Assembly: GCF_014145615.1 (NCBI RefSeq)
Contig: NZ_JACIVH010000065.1
Location: 5,001-69,000, forward strand
Direction: 5' to 3'
From: Limosilactobacillus balticus
GTDB lineage: Bacteria; Bacillota; Bacilli; Lactobacillales; Lactobacillaceae
DNA length: 64,000 nucleotides
Of this stretch, positions 18,350 to 27,265 are shown piece after piece. The position numbers were made by a program, and so were the translations under genes. How positions within the stretch are numbered: position 1 is the first letter of the stretch; each line of letters starts with the position of its first letter. Below the pieces are notes generated by a model that made no database searches, was not told the origin of the DNA, and worked only from the letters and a program-made list of their open reading frames with translations.

Positions 18350-21145
18350 ATGCGTGTTAAAGATACGTTAAACCTTGGTCGCACTAAATTTCCAATGCGT
18401 GGAAAGTTACCTGTAACTGAGGCACAACGAGAACAGCTATGGGAAGAAAATAAAGTTTATGAACTACGACAAAAATTAAATGAAGGAAAGCCTACTTTTG
18501 TTTTACATGATGGGCCTCCATATGCTAACGGTAATATTCACATTGGTCACGCTATGAATAAGATTTCTAAAGATTTTATTGTGCGCTATAAGTCAATGTC
18601 TGGCTACCGGGCACCTTATGTTCCTGGTTGGGATACTCACGGCTTGCCAATTGAACACCAATTAACTAAATCTGGTTATGACCGTAAGAAGATGAGCTTA
18701 ACTGAATTCCGTGATCTTTGCCGAGAATATGCTCTTAAGCAAGTTGACAAGCAACGGACTGACTTTAAGCGTTTAGGTGTAAGTGGTGAATGGGATCATC
18801 CATATCTTACCCTTGATAAAGAATTTGAAGCTGCTCAAATTCGGGTATTCGGTGAATTTGCTAAGAAGGGTCTATTATATCAAGCTAAGAAGCCAGTTTA
18901 CTGGTCATGGTCTTCAGAATCAGCCTTGGCAGAAGCCGAAGTTGAATATCATGATGTTGTTGCTAAAACTGCCTTCTTTGCAGAACAAATTAAAGATGGC
19001 AAAGGCCGTTTAGATAATGATACATATTTAGTTGTTTGGACGACTACACCATGGACCATTCCAGCTTCAGAAGCGGTTGCTGTTAATGCAAAGTTTGATT
19101 ATTCAGTTGTAAAGCCTGCTAATGATGACCGGAAGTTTGTTGTTGCAACAGATCTTCTTGAAAAATTAGCGGAAAAACTTGGTTGGGAAGATTACGAAGT
19201 TGTTGACCATCTAATGGGACAAGAACTTGAAGGAATGACTACTCAACACCCATACCTTGATCGTGATCTTCTTGTTGGCTTAGCAGATTACGTTACTGCT
19301 GATGCTGGTACTGGCCTTGTTCACACTGCTCCTGGATATGGGGATGATGATTACAACTTTGGTAAAAAGTATGACTTGCCAATTTTTGCCCCAATCAATG
19401 ATCAAGGTGTTTTAACCAAGGAAAACGGTGAAGGCTTTGAAGGGGTATTCTACCAAGATGCTGATGACGTTTCCCTTCAAAAGTTAGAAGAAAACAATGC
19501 TTTACTTCTTCAAGAACCATTACAACACAGCTACCCATTTGATTGGCGGACAAAGCAACCAATCATCTTCCGGGCAACTGATCAATGGTTTGTATCAATT
19601 GAAAAGATGCGCCAAAATATTTTAGATGCCTTAGAAGACGTTAAGTACCACCCAGAATGGGGAAAGGTTCGTCTTCGCAATATGATCAAAGACCGTGGTG
19701 ATTGGGTAATTTCTCGTCAACGTGTTTGGGGTGTGCCTTTACCAATCTTCTATGCTGAAGATGGCACACCAATCATGGAAGAAGAAACAATCAATCATGT
19801 AGCAGATTTATTTGCTAAGTATGGCTCTAATGTTTGGTTTGAACGTGAGGCAAAAGACCTCTTGCCGGAAGGTTACACTAATGAACACTCTCCTAATGGT
19901 CAATTTACTAAAGAAACTGACATTATGGACGTATGGTTTGATTCTGGTTCATCACACCAAGGGGTATTAGCTGAACGTGATTATTTAACATACCCAGCGG
20001 ACCTTTACCTTGAAGGATCTGACCAATATCGTGGTTGGTTTAACTCGAGTTTGATTACCAGTGTTGTATGTTCAGGACATGCGCCATATAAGGAAATCGT
20101 TTCTCAAGGGTTCACACTTGATAAGCGCGGTAACAAGATGAGTAAATCTCAAGGTAACGTTATCGATCCAAATAAAGTTGTTCAACAAATGGGTGCAGAA
20201 ATTATCCGTTTATGGGTAATGAGTGCTGATACTTCGGCTGATGTTCGGGTATCGATGGGGACATTCCAACAGATTTCTGAAGCATATCGTAAGTTGAGAA
20301 ATACGTTCCGCTTCTTACTTGCTAATACTAGTGACTTCGATCCTGAAGAAAATACCGTTTCTTATGAGAAGTTACAATCAGTAGACAAGTACATGTTGGT
20401 TAAACTTAACCACTTCTTGAAGACAATGCGGGAAGATTTTGATAACTACGATTTCCTTGATGCTTATAAGGTATTGATCAACTTTGTAAACAATGATCTT
20501 TCAGCTTTCTACATGAACATTGCCAAAGATGTGCTCTACATTGAGGCTGAAAATTCAGAAGTTCGGCGGTCAATGCAAACAGTTTTCTATGATATTCTTT
20601 TGACACTTGTTAAACTTCTTACGCCAATCCTTCCTCACACTACAGAAGAAGTATGGAGTTACATGAATGAACCGGAAGATTTTGTTCAATTAACTGAAAT
20701 TCCAGATCCACGGACATTTGATGGTGAAGAAGAGCTATTGAGTAAGTGGGATGACTTTATGGAAGTGCGTTCACATGTTCTAAAGAGTCTTGAAGAAGCA
20801 CGGAATGCTAAGCTAATCGGTAAATCTCTTGAAGCGCAAGTTGATCTTTACTTAACCGATGACCAAAAGCAATTACTTGATAGCCTTGATGAAAACATTC
20901 AATTATTGCTAGGAGTTTCTGCTCTTCATGTACATCCAGCTGATGAAGCGCCTGCTGATGCTGACCAATACAACGATGGGGTAGCAGTTAAGGTTACAAC
21001 TGCTAATGGTGAAACTTGTGCTCGTTGTCGTATGGTTAAGGAAGATGTTGGCAGTGATCCAGCATATCCTGAATTATGTGCTCGCTGTGCTGCTATTGTT
21101 CGGGAAAACTTCCCTGAAACAGTAGAAGATGGTTTAGAAGAATAA
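18350..21145 (+). CDS. ileS: Isoleucyl-tRNA synthetase
   Basis: A class I synthetase of 931 residues, the bacterial IleRS size. It has HIGH (HIGHAMN) near residue 68, a CP1 editing domain with the WTTTPWTIP motif, KMSKS (KMSKSQGN) near residue 596, the anticodon-binding domain and a C-terminal zinc site made of two CARC pairs. The start is ATG 18350 ([10 protein letters not shown]) after GAAAGGGG; the open frame reaching back into the T-box is not coding. Expression should rise when uncharged tRNA-Ile binds the leader. Confidence 0.97.
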   Translation: MRVKDTLNLGRTKFPMRGKLPVTEAQREQLWEENKVYELRQKLNEGKPTFVLHDGPPYANGNIHIGHAMNKISKDFIVRYKSMSGYRAPYVPGWDTHGLPIEHQLTKSGYDRKKMSLTEFRDLCREYALKQVDKQRTDFKRLGVSGEWDHPYLTLDKEFEAAQIRVFGEFAKKGLLYQAKKPVYWSWSSESALAEAEVEYHDVVAKTAFFAEQIKDGKGRLDNDTYLVVWTTTPWTIPASEAVAVNAKFDYSVVKPANDDRKFVVATDLLEKLAEKLGWEDYEVVDHLMGQELEGMTTQHPYLDRDLLVGLADYVTADAGTGLVHTAPGYGDDDYNFGKKYDLPIFAPINDQGVLTKENGEGFEGVFYQDADDVSLQKLEENNALLLQEPLQHSYPFDWRTKQPIIFRATDQWFVSIEKMRQNILDALEDVKYHPEWGKVRLRNMIKDRGDWVISRQRVWGVPLPIFYAEDGTPIMEEETINHVADLFAKYGSNVWFEREAKDLLPEGYTNEHSPNGQFTKETDIMDVWFDSGSSHQGVLAERDYLTYPADLYLEGSDQYRGWFNSSLITSVVCSGHAPYKEIVSQGFTLDKRGNKMSKSQGNVIDPNKVVQQMGAEIIRLWVMSADTSADVRVSMGTFQQISEAYRKLRNTFRFLLANTSDFDPEENTVSYEKLQSVDKYMLVKLNHFLKTMREDFDNYDFLDAYKVLINFVNNDLSAFYMNIAKDVLYIEAENSEVRRSMQTVFYDILLTLVKLLTPILPHTTEEVWSYMNEPEDFVQLTEIPDPRTFDGEEELLSKWDDFMEVRSHVLKSLEEARNAKLIGKSLEAQVDLYLTDDQKQLLDSLDENIQLLLGVSALHVHPADEAPADADQYNDGVAVKVTTANGETCARCRMVKEDVGSDPAYPELCARCAAIVRENFPETVEDGLEE

Positions 21146-21181
21146 TAATCTCTAAAAAAACTGGTTTTCGCTATCCAGTAA

Positions 21182-21240
21182 ATGACAATTATTTTTAAGC
21201 GGTGTAAAATACCAAGTGACACTTGTTGCTTGGTATTTTA
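21182..21240 (+). terminator. ileS terminator hairpin overlapping the promoter of the cold-shock gene
   Basis: AAAATACCAAG (21206-21216) pairs perfectly with CTTGGTATTTT (21229-21239), 11 bp with a 12-base loop. A promoter with ATGACA (21182-21187), a 17-base spacer and TAAAAT (21205-21210) overlaps the left arm. The hairpin can end ileS transcripts, while transcripts started at the promoter would begin near the loop and so would not form it. Confidence 0.65.
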
Positions 21241-21258
21241 TTATGGAGTTGGTAAAAA

Positions 21259-21462
21259 ATGCTCAAAGGAAAAGTAAAAAGTTTTGACGAACAAAAAGGA
21301 TGGGGCTTTATTACAGTTCCTCACGAAGGAGAAATTTTTGTTCACTATAGTGGAATTGAAGGAACGCGTCGTCGCATCCTTCACCCTGATGAAGAGGTCT
21401 CATTAGTAATTGTTCAAGGACAAAAGGGACCGCAAGCAGCACATGTTCGTGTTTTAAGATAA
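21259..21462 (+). CDS. Cold-shock-domain protein
   Basis: A 67-residue single cold-shock domain. The RNA-binding motifs are RNP1 KGWGFI (residues 13-18, with W in place of the usual F/Y) and RNP2 IFVHYSG. It is more divergent than the major CspA proteins: the C-terminal half (RRRILHPDEEVSLVI) lacks the usual EGQ.V.F pattern. It should bind single-stranded RNA or DNA. It has its own promoter and is followed after 12 bases by a Nudix hydrolase gene with which it is probably cotranscribed. Confidence 0.85.
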   Translation: MLKGKVKSFDEQKGWGFITVPHEGEIFVHYSGIEGTRRRILHPDEEVSLVIVQGQKGPQAAHVRVLR

Positions 21463-21474
21463 GGACGGGTTCTA

Positions 21475-22026
21475 ATGGAATTTGAAGAGCGACCAATAAG
21501 TAGTAAAACAGTTTTTCACGGCCATTTAATCGATGTTGAAGTACAGCAAGTTATCACCCCACATGGTAATAAAACACAACGAGAAATCGTCCACCACGCA
21601 CCAGCAATTGCGATTTTGGCTTTGACGGCTGATAATAAAATGATTCTTGAAAAACAGTGGCGCGCACCAATTGCAAAAACAACCCTTGAAATTCCTGCGG
21701 GGAAGCTCGATCAACGGGATGCTGATAATGCTCTTCATGCGGCTAAACGTGAATTAAATGAAGAAACAAGGTATGAAGCAACAAGTTTAAAAAAGATTTC
21801 TTCATTTTATACTTCTGTTGGTTGTATGGATGAATACATGACTCTTTATTTGGCTACGGGATTAAAACGGGTTAGCAACGAGCTGCCGCAAGATCAAGAT
21901 GAACAATTGATGTTAAAAGAAGTAACTTTACCACAAGCGCTTGAAATGATTGATCAAGGCGAAATTGAAGATGCTAAGACAATCATGGCAATCTATTACT
22001 GGCAAGGAATGAACAACCGTGGATAA
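21475..22026 (+). CDS. nudF: ADP-ribose pyrophosphatase (Nudix)
   Basis: A 183-residue Nudix hydrolase. The Nudix box is recognisable as the helix with AAKRELNEETRYEA (G-x5-E-x7-REUxEExGU pattern, with Y in place of the late G). Just before it lies the LEIPAGKLD strand typical of ADP-ribose pyrophosphatases, and EYMTLYLATGL matches the downstream part. It should split ADP-ribose into AMP and ribose 5-phosphate. The last 8 bases overlap the next gene. Confidence 0.88.
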   Translation: MEFEERPISSKTVFHGHLIDVEVQQVITPHGNKTQREIVHHAPAIAILALTADNKMILEKQWRAPIAKTTLEIPAGKLDQRDADNALHAAKRELNEETRYEATSLKKISSFYTSVGCMDEYMTLYLATGLKRVSNELPQDQDEQLMLKEVTLPQALEMIDQGEIEDAKTIMAIYYWQGMNNRG

Positions 22027-22288
22027 TAAACAACAAGATGAGCAACAATCACGTATGTCACGTAGTCAATATCGTCAACAGCAACGTCAGACTGAACAGC
22101 AACCTATTAATGAAGCAACAGAAAATACAACTGATCAACCTTATAGTCGCGAAGCAGTTGCTAGTCAACGTCATGACGAAACAGTGGCAGAAAAAACGGC
22201 GCGCTTGAAACGCCGCTTAAATATTGCAATCATTGCTTTGATTGTGGCAATTATTATTGTTTACTTAATACTATTTTATGTTGGGTAG
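22019..22288 (+). CDS. Unknown small tail-anchored protein
   Basis: An 89-residue protein of unknown function. The first 62 residues are very rich in Gln, Arg and Glu and look disordered; a single hydrophobic helix (about 68-87) ends the chain, so it is probably anchored in the membrane by its C-terminus. The GTG start overlaps the end of the Nudix gene by 8 bases, which indicates translational coupling, and mtnN follows 15 bases later. No catalytic motif is visible. Confidence 0.72.
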   Translation: MDNKQQDEQQSRMSRSQYRQQQRQTEQQPINEATENTTDQPYSREAVASQRHDETVAEKTARLKRRLNIAIIALIVAIIIVYLILFYVG

Positions 22289-22303
22289 AAAAAGGAGAAA
22301 AAT

Positions 22304-22999
22304 ATGCGATTTGGAATTATTTGTGCAATGCCTGAAGAAATTAAAGAATTAACTGCAAAGTTATCCGATAAACAAGAAAAGAAAATCGGGGGTAAATCCT
22401 ACCTTTTCGGTAAAATCAATAATCAAGACGTTGTATTAGTAGAATCTGGAATTGGTAAAGTGGAAGCTGGGATTACTACTGAACATTTAATTACCGATTG
22501 TGGGGCAAATGTTGTGATTAATTCTGGATCAGCTGGTGGAATTGGTGAAGGGTTACATGTTGGTGATATTGTCATTTCAACTGAAACGGCCTACCATGAT
22601 GTTGATGCAACTGCATTTAATTACCGTTATGGCCAACTCCCAGGAAAAGAACCACGCTTTAAGGCTTCTGACCAATGGGGACAAGCTTTAGAAAAAGCCG
22701 GCGAGAAGACTGGCTTAAATGTAAAACGAGGATTGATTGTTTCTGGTGATCAATTTATTGCAAGTTCAGAAGCAATTAAAGAGATTTTGAATAATTTCCC
22801 TGATGCACTTTCTAGTGAAATGGAAGGGGCAGCGGTTGGACAAGTTGCCACTGACCACCAAATTCCATATGTGGTAGTACGAGCAATGTCGGATACAGGT
22901 GATGAAGACGCCGGCGTTAGTTTTGACGACTTTATTATTGATGCCGGAAAACGCTCTGCAAATATGCTTCTTCAGCTCTTTGCAGATTTAGATAAGTAA
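22304..22999 (+). CDS. mtnN: 5'-methylthioadenosine/S-adenosylhomocysteine nucleosidase
   Basis: MtnN (Pfs) removes adenine from methylthioadenosine, S-adenosylhomocysteine and 5'-deoxyadenosine; one product feeds the LuxS step. The 231-residue protein carries the strand GIICAMPEE at the start, NSGSAGGIGEGLHVGDIV, the substrate region SSEMEGAAVGQVA and the catalytic aspartate in AMSDTGDE. Length and motifs are complete. AAAGGAG lies about 8 bases ahead of the ATG, in the nudF operon. Confidence 0.96.
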   Translation: MRFGIICAMPEEIKELTAKLSDKQEKKIGGKSYLFGKINNQDVVLVESGIGKVEAGITTEHLITDCGANVVINSGSAGGIGEGLHVGDIVISTETAYHDVDATAFNYRYGQLPGKEPRFKASDQWGQALEKAGEKTGLNVKRGLIVSGDQFIASSEAIKEILNNFPDALSSEMEGAAVGQVATDHQIPYVVVRAMSDTGDEDAGVSFDDFIIDAGKRSANMLLQLFADLDK

Positions 23000-23019
23000 A
23001 ATGGAAGGATGAAAAACTC

Positions 23020-24174
23020 GTGAGTGAGATTTATTTGGATAATGCAGCAACAACCCCGATGACTCCGGAAGTGATTGCGGAAATGACTAAACAAATGCAA
23101 GAATCATGGGGTAATGCATCGACTGGTTACTCTTATGGGCGTCATGCTAAACTTGTAATGGAAAATAGTCGTCACATTCTTGCCCAAAGCATTAATGCTG
23201 ATGATAATGAAATTATCTTTACCAGTGGAGGAACTGAAAGTGATAATACTGCTATTATCCAAACCGCTTTTAAACGGCAAAATCTTGGTAAGCACATTAT
23301 CACAACTGCCATTGAGCATGAGGCGGTCTTAAAACCTCTCCATTTTTTAGAAGAACATGGCTTTGAGGTAACCTATTTACCAGTTGATGAAAATGGTAAT
23401 ATCTCAATTGATGATTTTAAGGCAGCTCTTCGTAATGATACGATTTTAGTAACCATTATGATGGAAAACAATGAAGTGGGTAGTCAAATGCCTATCCATG
23501 AGATTGGTGAAATTTTGAAAGACCATCAAGCATGGTTCCATACAGACGCTGTTCAAGCATATGGATTGTTACCAATTGATGTTAAAGCTGACCATATTGA
23601 TATGCTTTCAACATCGGCCCATAAGGTTAATGGCCCAAAGATGATAGGATTTTTATATCGTCGTGATGGTATTAGTTTTCCAAGCTTTATCAAGGGTGGG
23701 GATCAAGAAACTAAACGTCGTGCCGGAACTGAAAATGTACCTGGGATTGCTAGCTTTGCTAAAGCGGTTGAGTTAAACACACCCGAAGTGAAAGAAGAAC
23801 GTCGTGATCGTTATTATGCCTTTAAGCAAAAAATTGTTAACGCGCTTAGGGAAAATAATGTTGATTTTGAAATTAATGGTCAAATCAACAAGACACACGT
23901 TCTTAACTTATGGTTTAAAGGAATTTCAACTTATGTTATCCAGACAGACTTGGACCTTGCAGGAATCGCAGTCTCTGGTGGGTCTGCATGTACAGCTGGT
24001 AGCATTGAGCCTTCTCACGTTTTAACAGCGATGTTTGGCGCTGACAGCCCCCGCATTAGTGAATCAATTCGAATTAGTTTCGGCGGGTTAAATACGGAAG
24101 AAGATATTGATCAGTTAATTGCTACGATTGTTAAAACCGTTGAAAACCTAAAGAAGATTAATGGGGACAATTAA
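23020..24174 (+). CDS. Cysteine desulfurase (IscS/NifS family)
   Basis: A PLP enzyme of 384 residues that takes sulfur from cysteine. PLP landmarks are SGGTESDN, the H in TAIEHEAV and the Schiff-base lysine in STSAHKVNGPK; the mobile loop GGSACTAGS carries the persulfide cysteine. The GTG start follows GGAAGGA by about 9 bases. The short DUF1831 gene and mnmA follow, so its likely job is sulfur supply for 2-thiouridine in tRNA, as with YrvO-MnmA in Bacillus. Iron-sulfur supply is also possible. Confidence 0.92.
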   Translation: MSEIYLDNAATTPMTPEVIAEMTKQMQESWGNASTGYSYGRHAKLVMENSRHILAQSINADDNEIIFTSGGTESDNTAIIQTAFKRQNLGKHIITTAIEHEAVLKPLHFLEEHGFEVTYLPVDENGNISIDDFKAALRNDTILVTIMMENNEVGSQMPIHEIGEILKDHQAWFHTDAVQAYGLLPIDVKADHIDMLSTSAHKVNGPKMIGFLYRRDGISFPSFIKGGDQETKRRAGTENVPGIASFAKAVELNTPEVKEERRDRYYAFKQKIVNALRENNVDFEINGQINKTHVLNLWFKGISTYVIQTDLDLAGIAVSGGSACTAGSIEPSHVLTAMFGADSPRISESIRISFGGLNTEEDIDQLIATIVKTVENLKKINGDN

Positions 24175-24175
24175 A

Positions 24176-24514
24176 ATGGAATTTACAAAAACAGTACAAA
24201 TTTCTGGTGATAAAGATAAATATACAATCAGCCCAGAAATAAAAAAATACGCCTTGCTTGATTTAGGATTTGAACAGACGAACCGGGGAAACTTTGAATA
24301 TTTAGGCAGTCTCGATACTGATAACCCATTTAAACCTGTTGCCCGGCTTCGGATTTTAATTAACAGTGATTTAGATGGTTTAAAAATGGAAACTCTTTCG
24401 GGAAATGGCTTACGAAAAATTAATATTTTTAATCACCAACGAGCAGCTGAATTTGTTCAACAATATCACTATATTTTAGATGAAATGGTCGCCCGGCAAA
24501 TATTCACTAAATAA
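24176..24514 (+). CDS. DUF1831 protein, cysteine-desulfurase partner
   Basis: A 112-residue protein starting MEFTKTVQISG with the conserved stretch GFEQTNRGNFEYLG, matching the DUF1831 family that sits between a cysteine desulfurase gene and mnmA in lactobacilli. The start is placed at ATG 24176, 9 bases after a GGGGAC site and just after the desulfurase stop; an ATG at 24161 inside the previous gene is less likely. Function is unknown. Position suggests a role in sulfur relay, which is inference only. Confidence 0.8.
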   Translation: MEFTKTVQISGDKDKYTISPEIKKYALLDLGFEQTNRGNFEYLGSLDTDNPFKPVARLRILINSDLDGLKMETLSGNGLRKINIFNHQRAAEFVQQYHYILDEMVARQIFTK

Positions 24515-24539
24515 AAACTGTGCAGGGATTGAAATACTC

Positions 24540-24548
24540 TGGTACAAT
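24540..24548 (+). promoter_or_regulatory. Extended -10 promoter for mnmA
   Basis: TGGTACAAT is an extended -10 element (TG-n-TACAAT). No good -35 box stands 17 bases upstream. Transcripts would carry an untranslated leader of about 65 bases with a small hairpin at 24579-24603. Confidence 0.5.
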
Positions 24549-24618
24549 GGTTATCACTGGATGCATGCGACCTTCAATCGTAGATTATTCCAGAATCTAT
24601 ACGAAATGATGGTGATAA

Positions 24619-25755
<1,137 letters not shown>

Positions 25756-25774
25756 TTCATATTTTTAAACCTTA

Positions 25775-25808
25775 AAGAAGGCAGGAGTAGTTTTGCTTTT
25801 GCCTTCTT
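25775..25808. terminator. Hairpin after mnmA
   Basis: AAGAAGGCA (25775-25783) pairs perfectly with TGCCTTCTT (25800-25808) around a 16-base loop. The following bases (AAATATAC) hold little T tract, so termination strength on the plus strand is uncertain. Confidence 0.55.
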
Positions 25809-25891
25809 AAATATACATAAAGTAATAACTCTGTGATAAACAATTGCCGCAAACTCTGGTAAGATAGTAAATAAAAGGAGTAACGACAGAG

Positions 25892-26548
25892 ATGACAAAA
25901 GTTTATTTAATCCGGCACGGAAAAACGCAATGGAATTTAGAGTCCCGTTATCAAGGTGCCAATGGAGACTCACCGTTATTAAAGGACAGTTATCGTGAAA
26001 TTGAATTATTAGCTGATTCATTGCAAAGGATTCCGTTTGAGCATGCTTATACTAGTCCTTTAAAGCGTGCGCGAATAACAACGCAGGCTTTATTGAATCA
26101 TTTAAATCCAGAAATTCCATTAACAATTGATAGCCGGTTAAAAGAATTTAATTTAGGTAAAATGGAAGGAATGCATTTTGAAGATGTTGCGGCAAAATGG
26201 CCTGAAGTTTTAAAAAACTTTCGTCATCATCCTGATAAATATGATGAATCATTAGTAGAAGGAGAAAGTTTTCTAGAAGTAATAGCCCGTTTCCGTGCGG
26301 CAATTGAAGAGTATTGTCGCCAATATCCTAGTGGTAATATTCTTGTGATTTCACATGGAGCTGCCTTGAATGCTGCCATTAATGCATTGATTGGAACGCC
26401 TCTTGCTCACTTGAAAGATCGTGGTGGACTAAGCAATACATCAACGACAGTTCTTACTACTAATGATGGGCGCCATTTTGAACTTGAAAAGTGGAATGAC
26501 ACGTCTTATCTTCACAAGAGCAAGGTTGATCCGACTGATACAATTTAA
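25892..26548 (+). CDS. Histidine phosphatase family protein
   Basis: A 218-residue branch-1 histidine phosphatase (phosphoglycerate-mutase-like). The phospho-accepting histidine is in LIRHGKTQWN at the N-terminus, the second RHG-box arginine in TSPLKRARIT, and the second catalytic histidine in VISHGAALNA. Substrate is not evident; members include cobalamin, phosphoglycerate and broad-specificity phosphatases. AAAGGAG lies 10 bases ahead and an extended -10 (TGGTAAGAT, ending 25865) upstream. It is followed by a TPR gene and recD2, probably in one transcript. Confidence 0.9.
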   Translation: MTKVYLIRHGKTQWNLESRYQGANGDSPLLKDSYREIELLADSLQRIPFEHAYTSPLKRARITTQALLNHLNPEIPLTIDSRLKEFNLGKMEGMHFEDVAAKWPEVLKNFRHHPDKYDESLVEGESFLEVIARFRAAIEEYCRQYPSGNILVISHGAALNAAINALIGTPLAHLKDRGGLSNTSTTVLTTNDGRHFELEKWNDTSYLHKSKVDPTDTI

Positions 26549-26560
26549 GAGGTGATATTA

Positions 26561-27244
26561 ATGACAGAGAAAAAAGATTTTCGTGATCCTAAGAAAAAGG
26601 AGACTGAAAAATTAGTTCATAAACTAGTTGAAGCAATTGATGAACATCCAGATAAAGTCAATAATTATTATGATTTAGGGTCTTTGCTAACCCGGTTAAA
26701 TGATTATCAACAAGCAGAAGAACTCTTCATGAAAGCTTTGGGTATTTTTGAGGCAAAAGACGACAAGGATGCTATGAATCTCTTAAACTATGGTCTTGGT
26801 AATCTTTACTATGAGATTGGCAAAGTTAATGAAGCAATTAAACTTTACAATAAGATTGATGATCCAAAGCTCAAAGCTGATTCTTATCTTATGTTAGCTC
26901 AAAGCTATATGAAAAAGGGACAATACAAGCAAGCAGTTGCTTATGGATTGACTGCCCTTGAATTACGCCCAGACGATCCTGAAATTAATCAGGTAATTGG
27001 TGATTCATTATTAGCATTGGGTGAATTTAAACAAGCTAAAGCTTACTATGATGCAATTCTAAAGTATCATCCAGGACGTGCTGATACACAATTTAATCGC
27101 GGAATTGTGGCAATGGTTCTTGGTGAGCCTTACAAAGACTACCTTGCCCAAGCTAAGCAGTTAAATCCTAATTACTACCATAAGAGTGAGCAACGACTTA
27201 ATGATATTGAAAAAACGCTTCAGGCAACGCAAAAGAAAGATTAG
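26561..27244 (+). CDS. Tetratricopeptide-repeat protein
   Basis: A 227-residue soluble helical protein with about five TPR units (roughly residues 30-200), seen in repeats such as NYYDLGSLLTRLNDYQQAEELF, here 31-52, and LMLAQSYMKKGQYKQAVAY. It should act as a protein-binding scaffold; the partner is unknown. The start is ATG 26561, 8 bases after AAGAGG; an in-frame GTG three codons earlier overlaps the ribosome site. A TPR gene next to recD2 is the usual order in lactobacilli. Confidence 0.85.
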   Translation: MTEKKDFRDPKKKETEKLVHKLVEAIDEHPDKVNNYYDLGSLLTRLNDYQQAEELFMKALGIFEAKDDKDAMNLLNYGLGNLYYEIGKVNEAIKLYNKIDDPKLKADSYLMLAQSYMKKGQYKQAVAYGLTALELRPDDPEINQVIGDSLLALGEFKQAKAYYDAILKYHPGRADTQFNRGIVAMVLGEPYKDYLAQAKQLNPNYYHKSEQRLNDIEKTLQATQKKD

Positions 27245-27265
27245 CAACATGAAAGGATGACTTCT

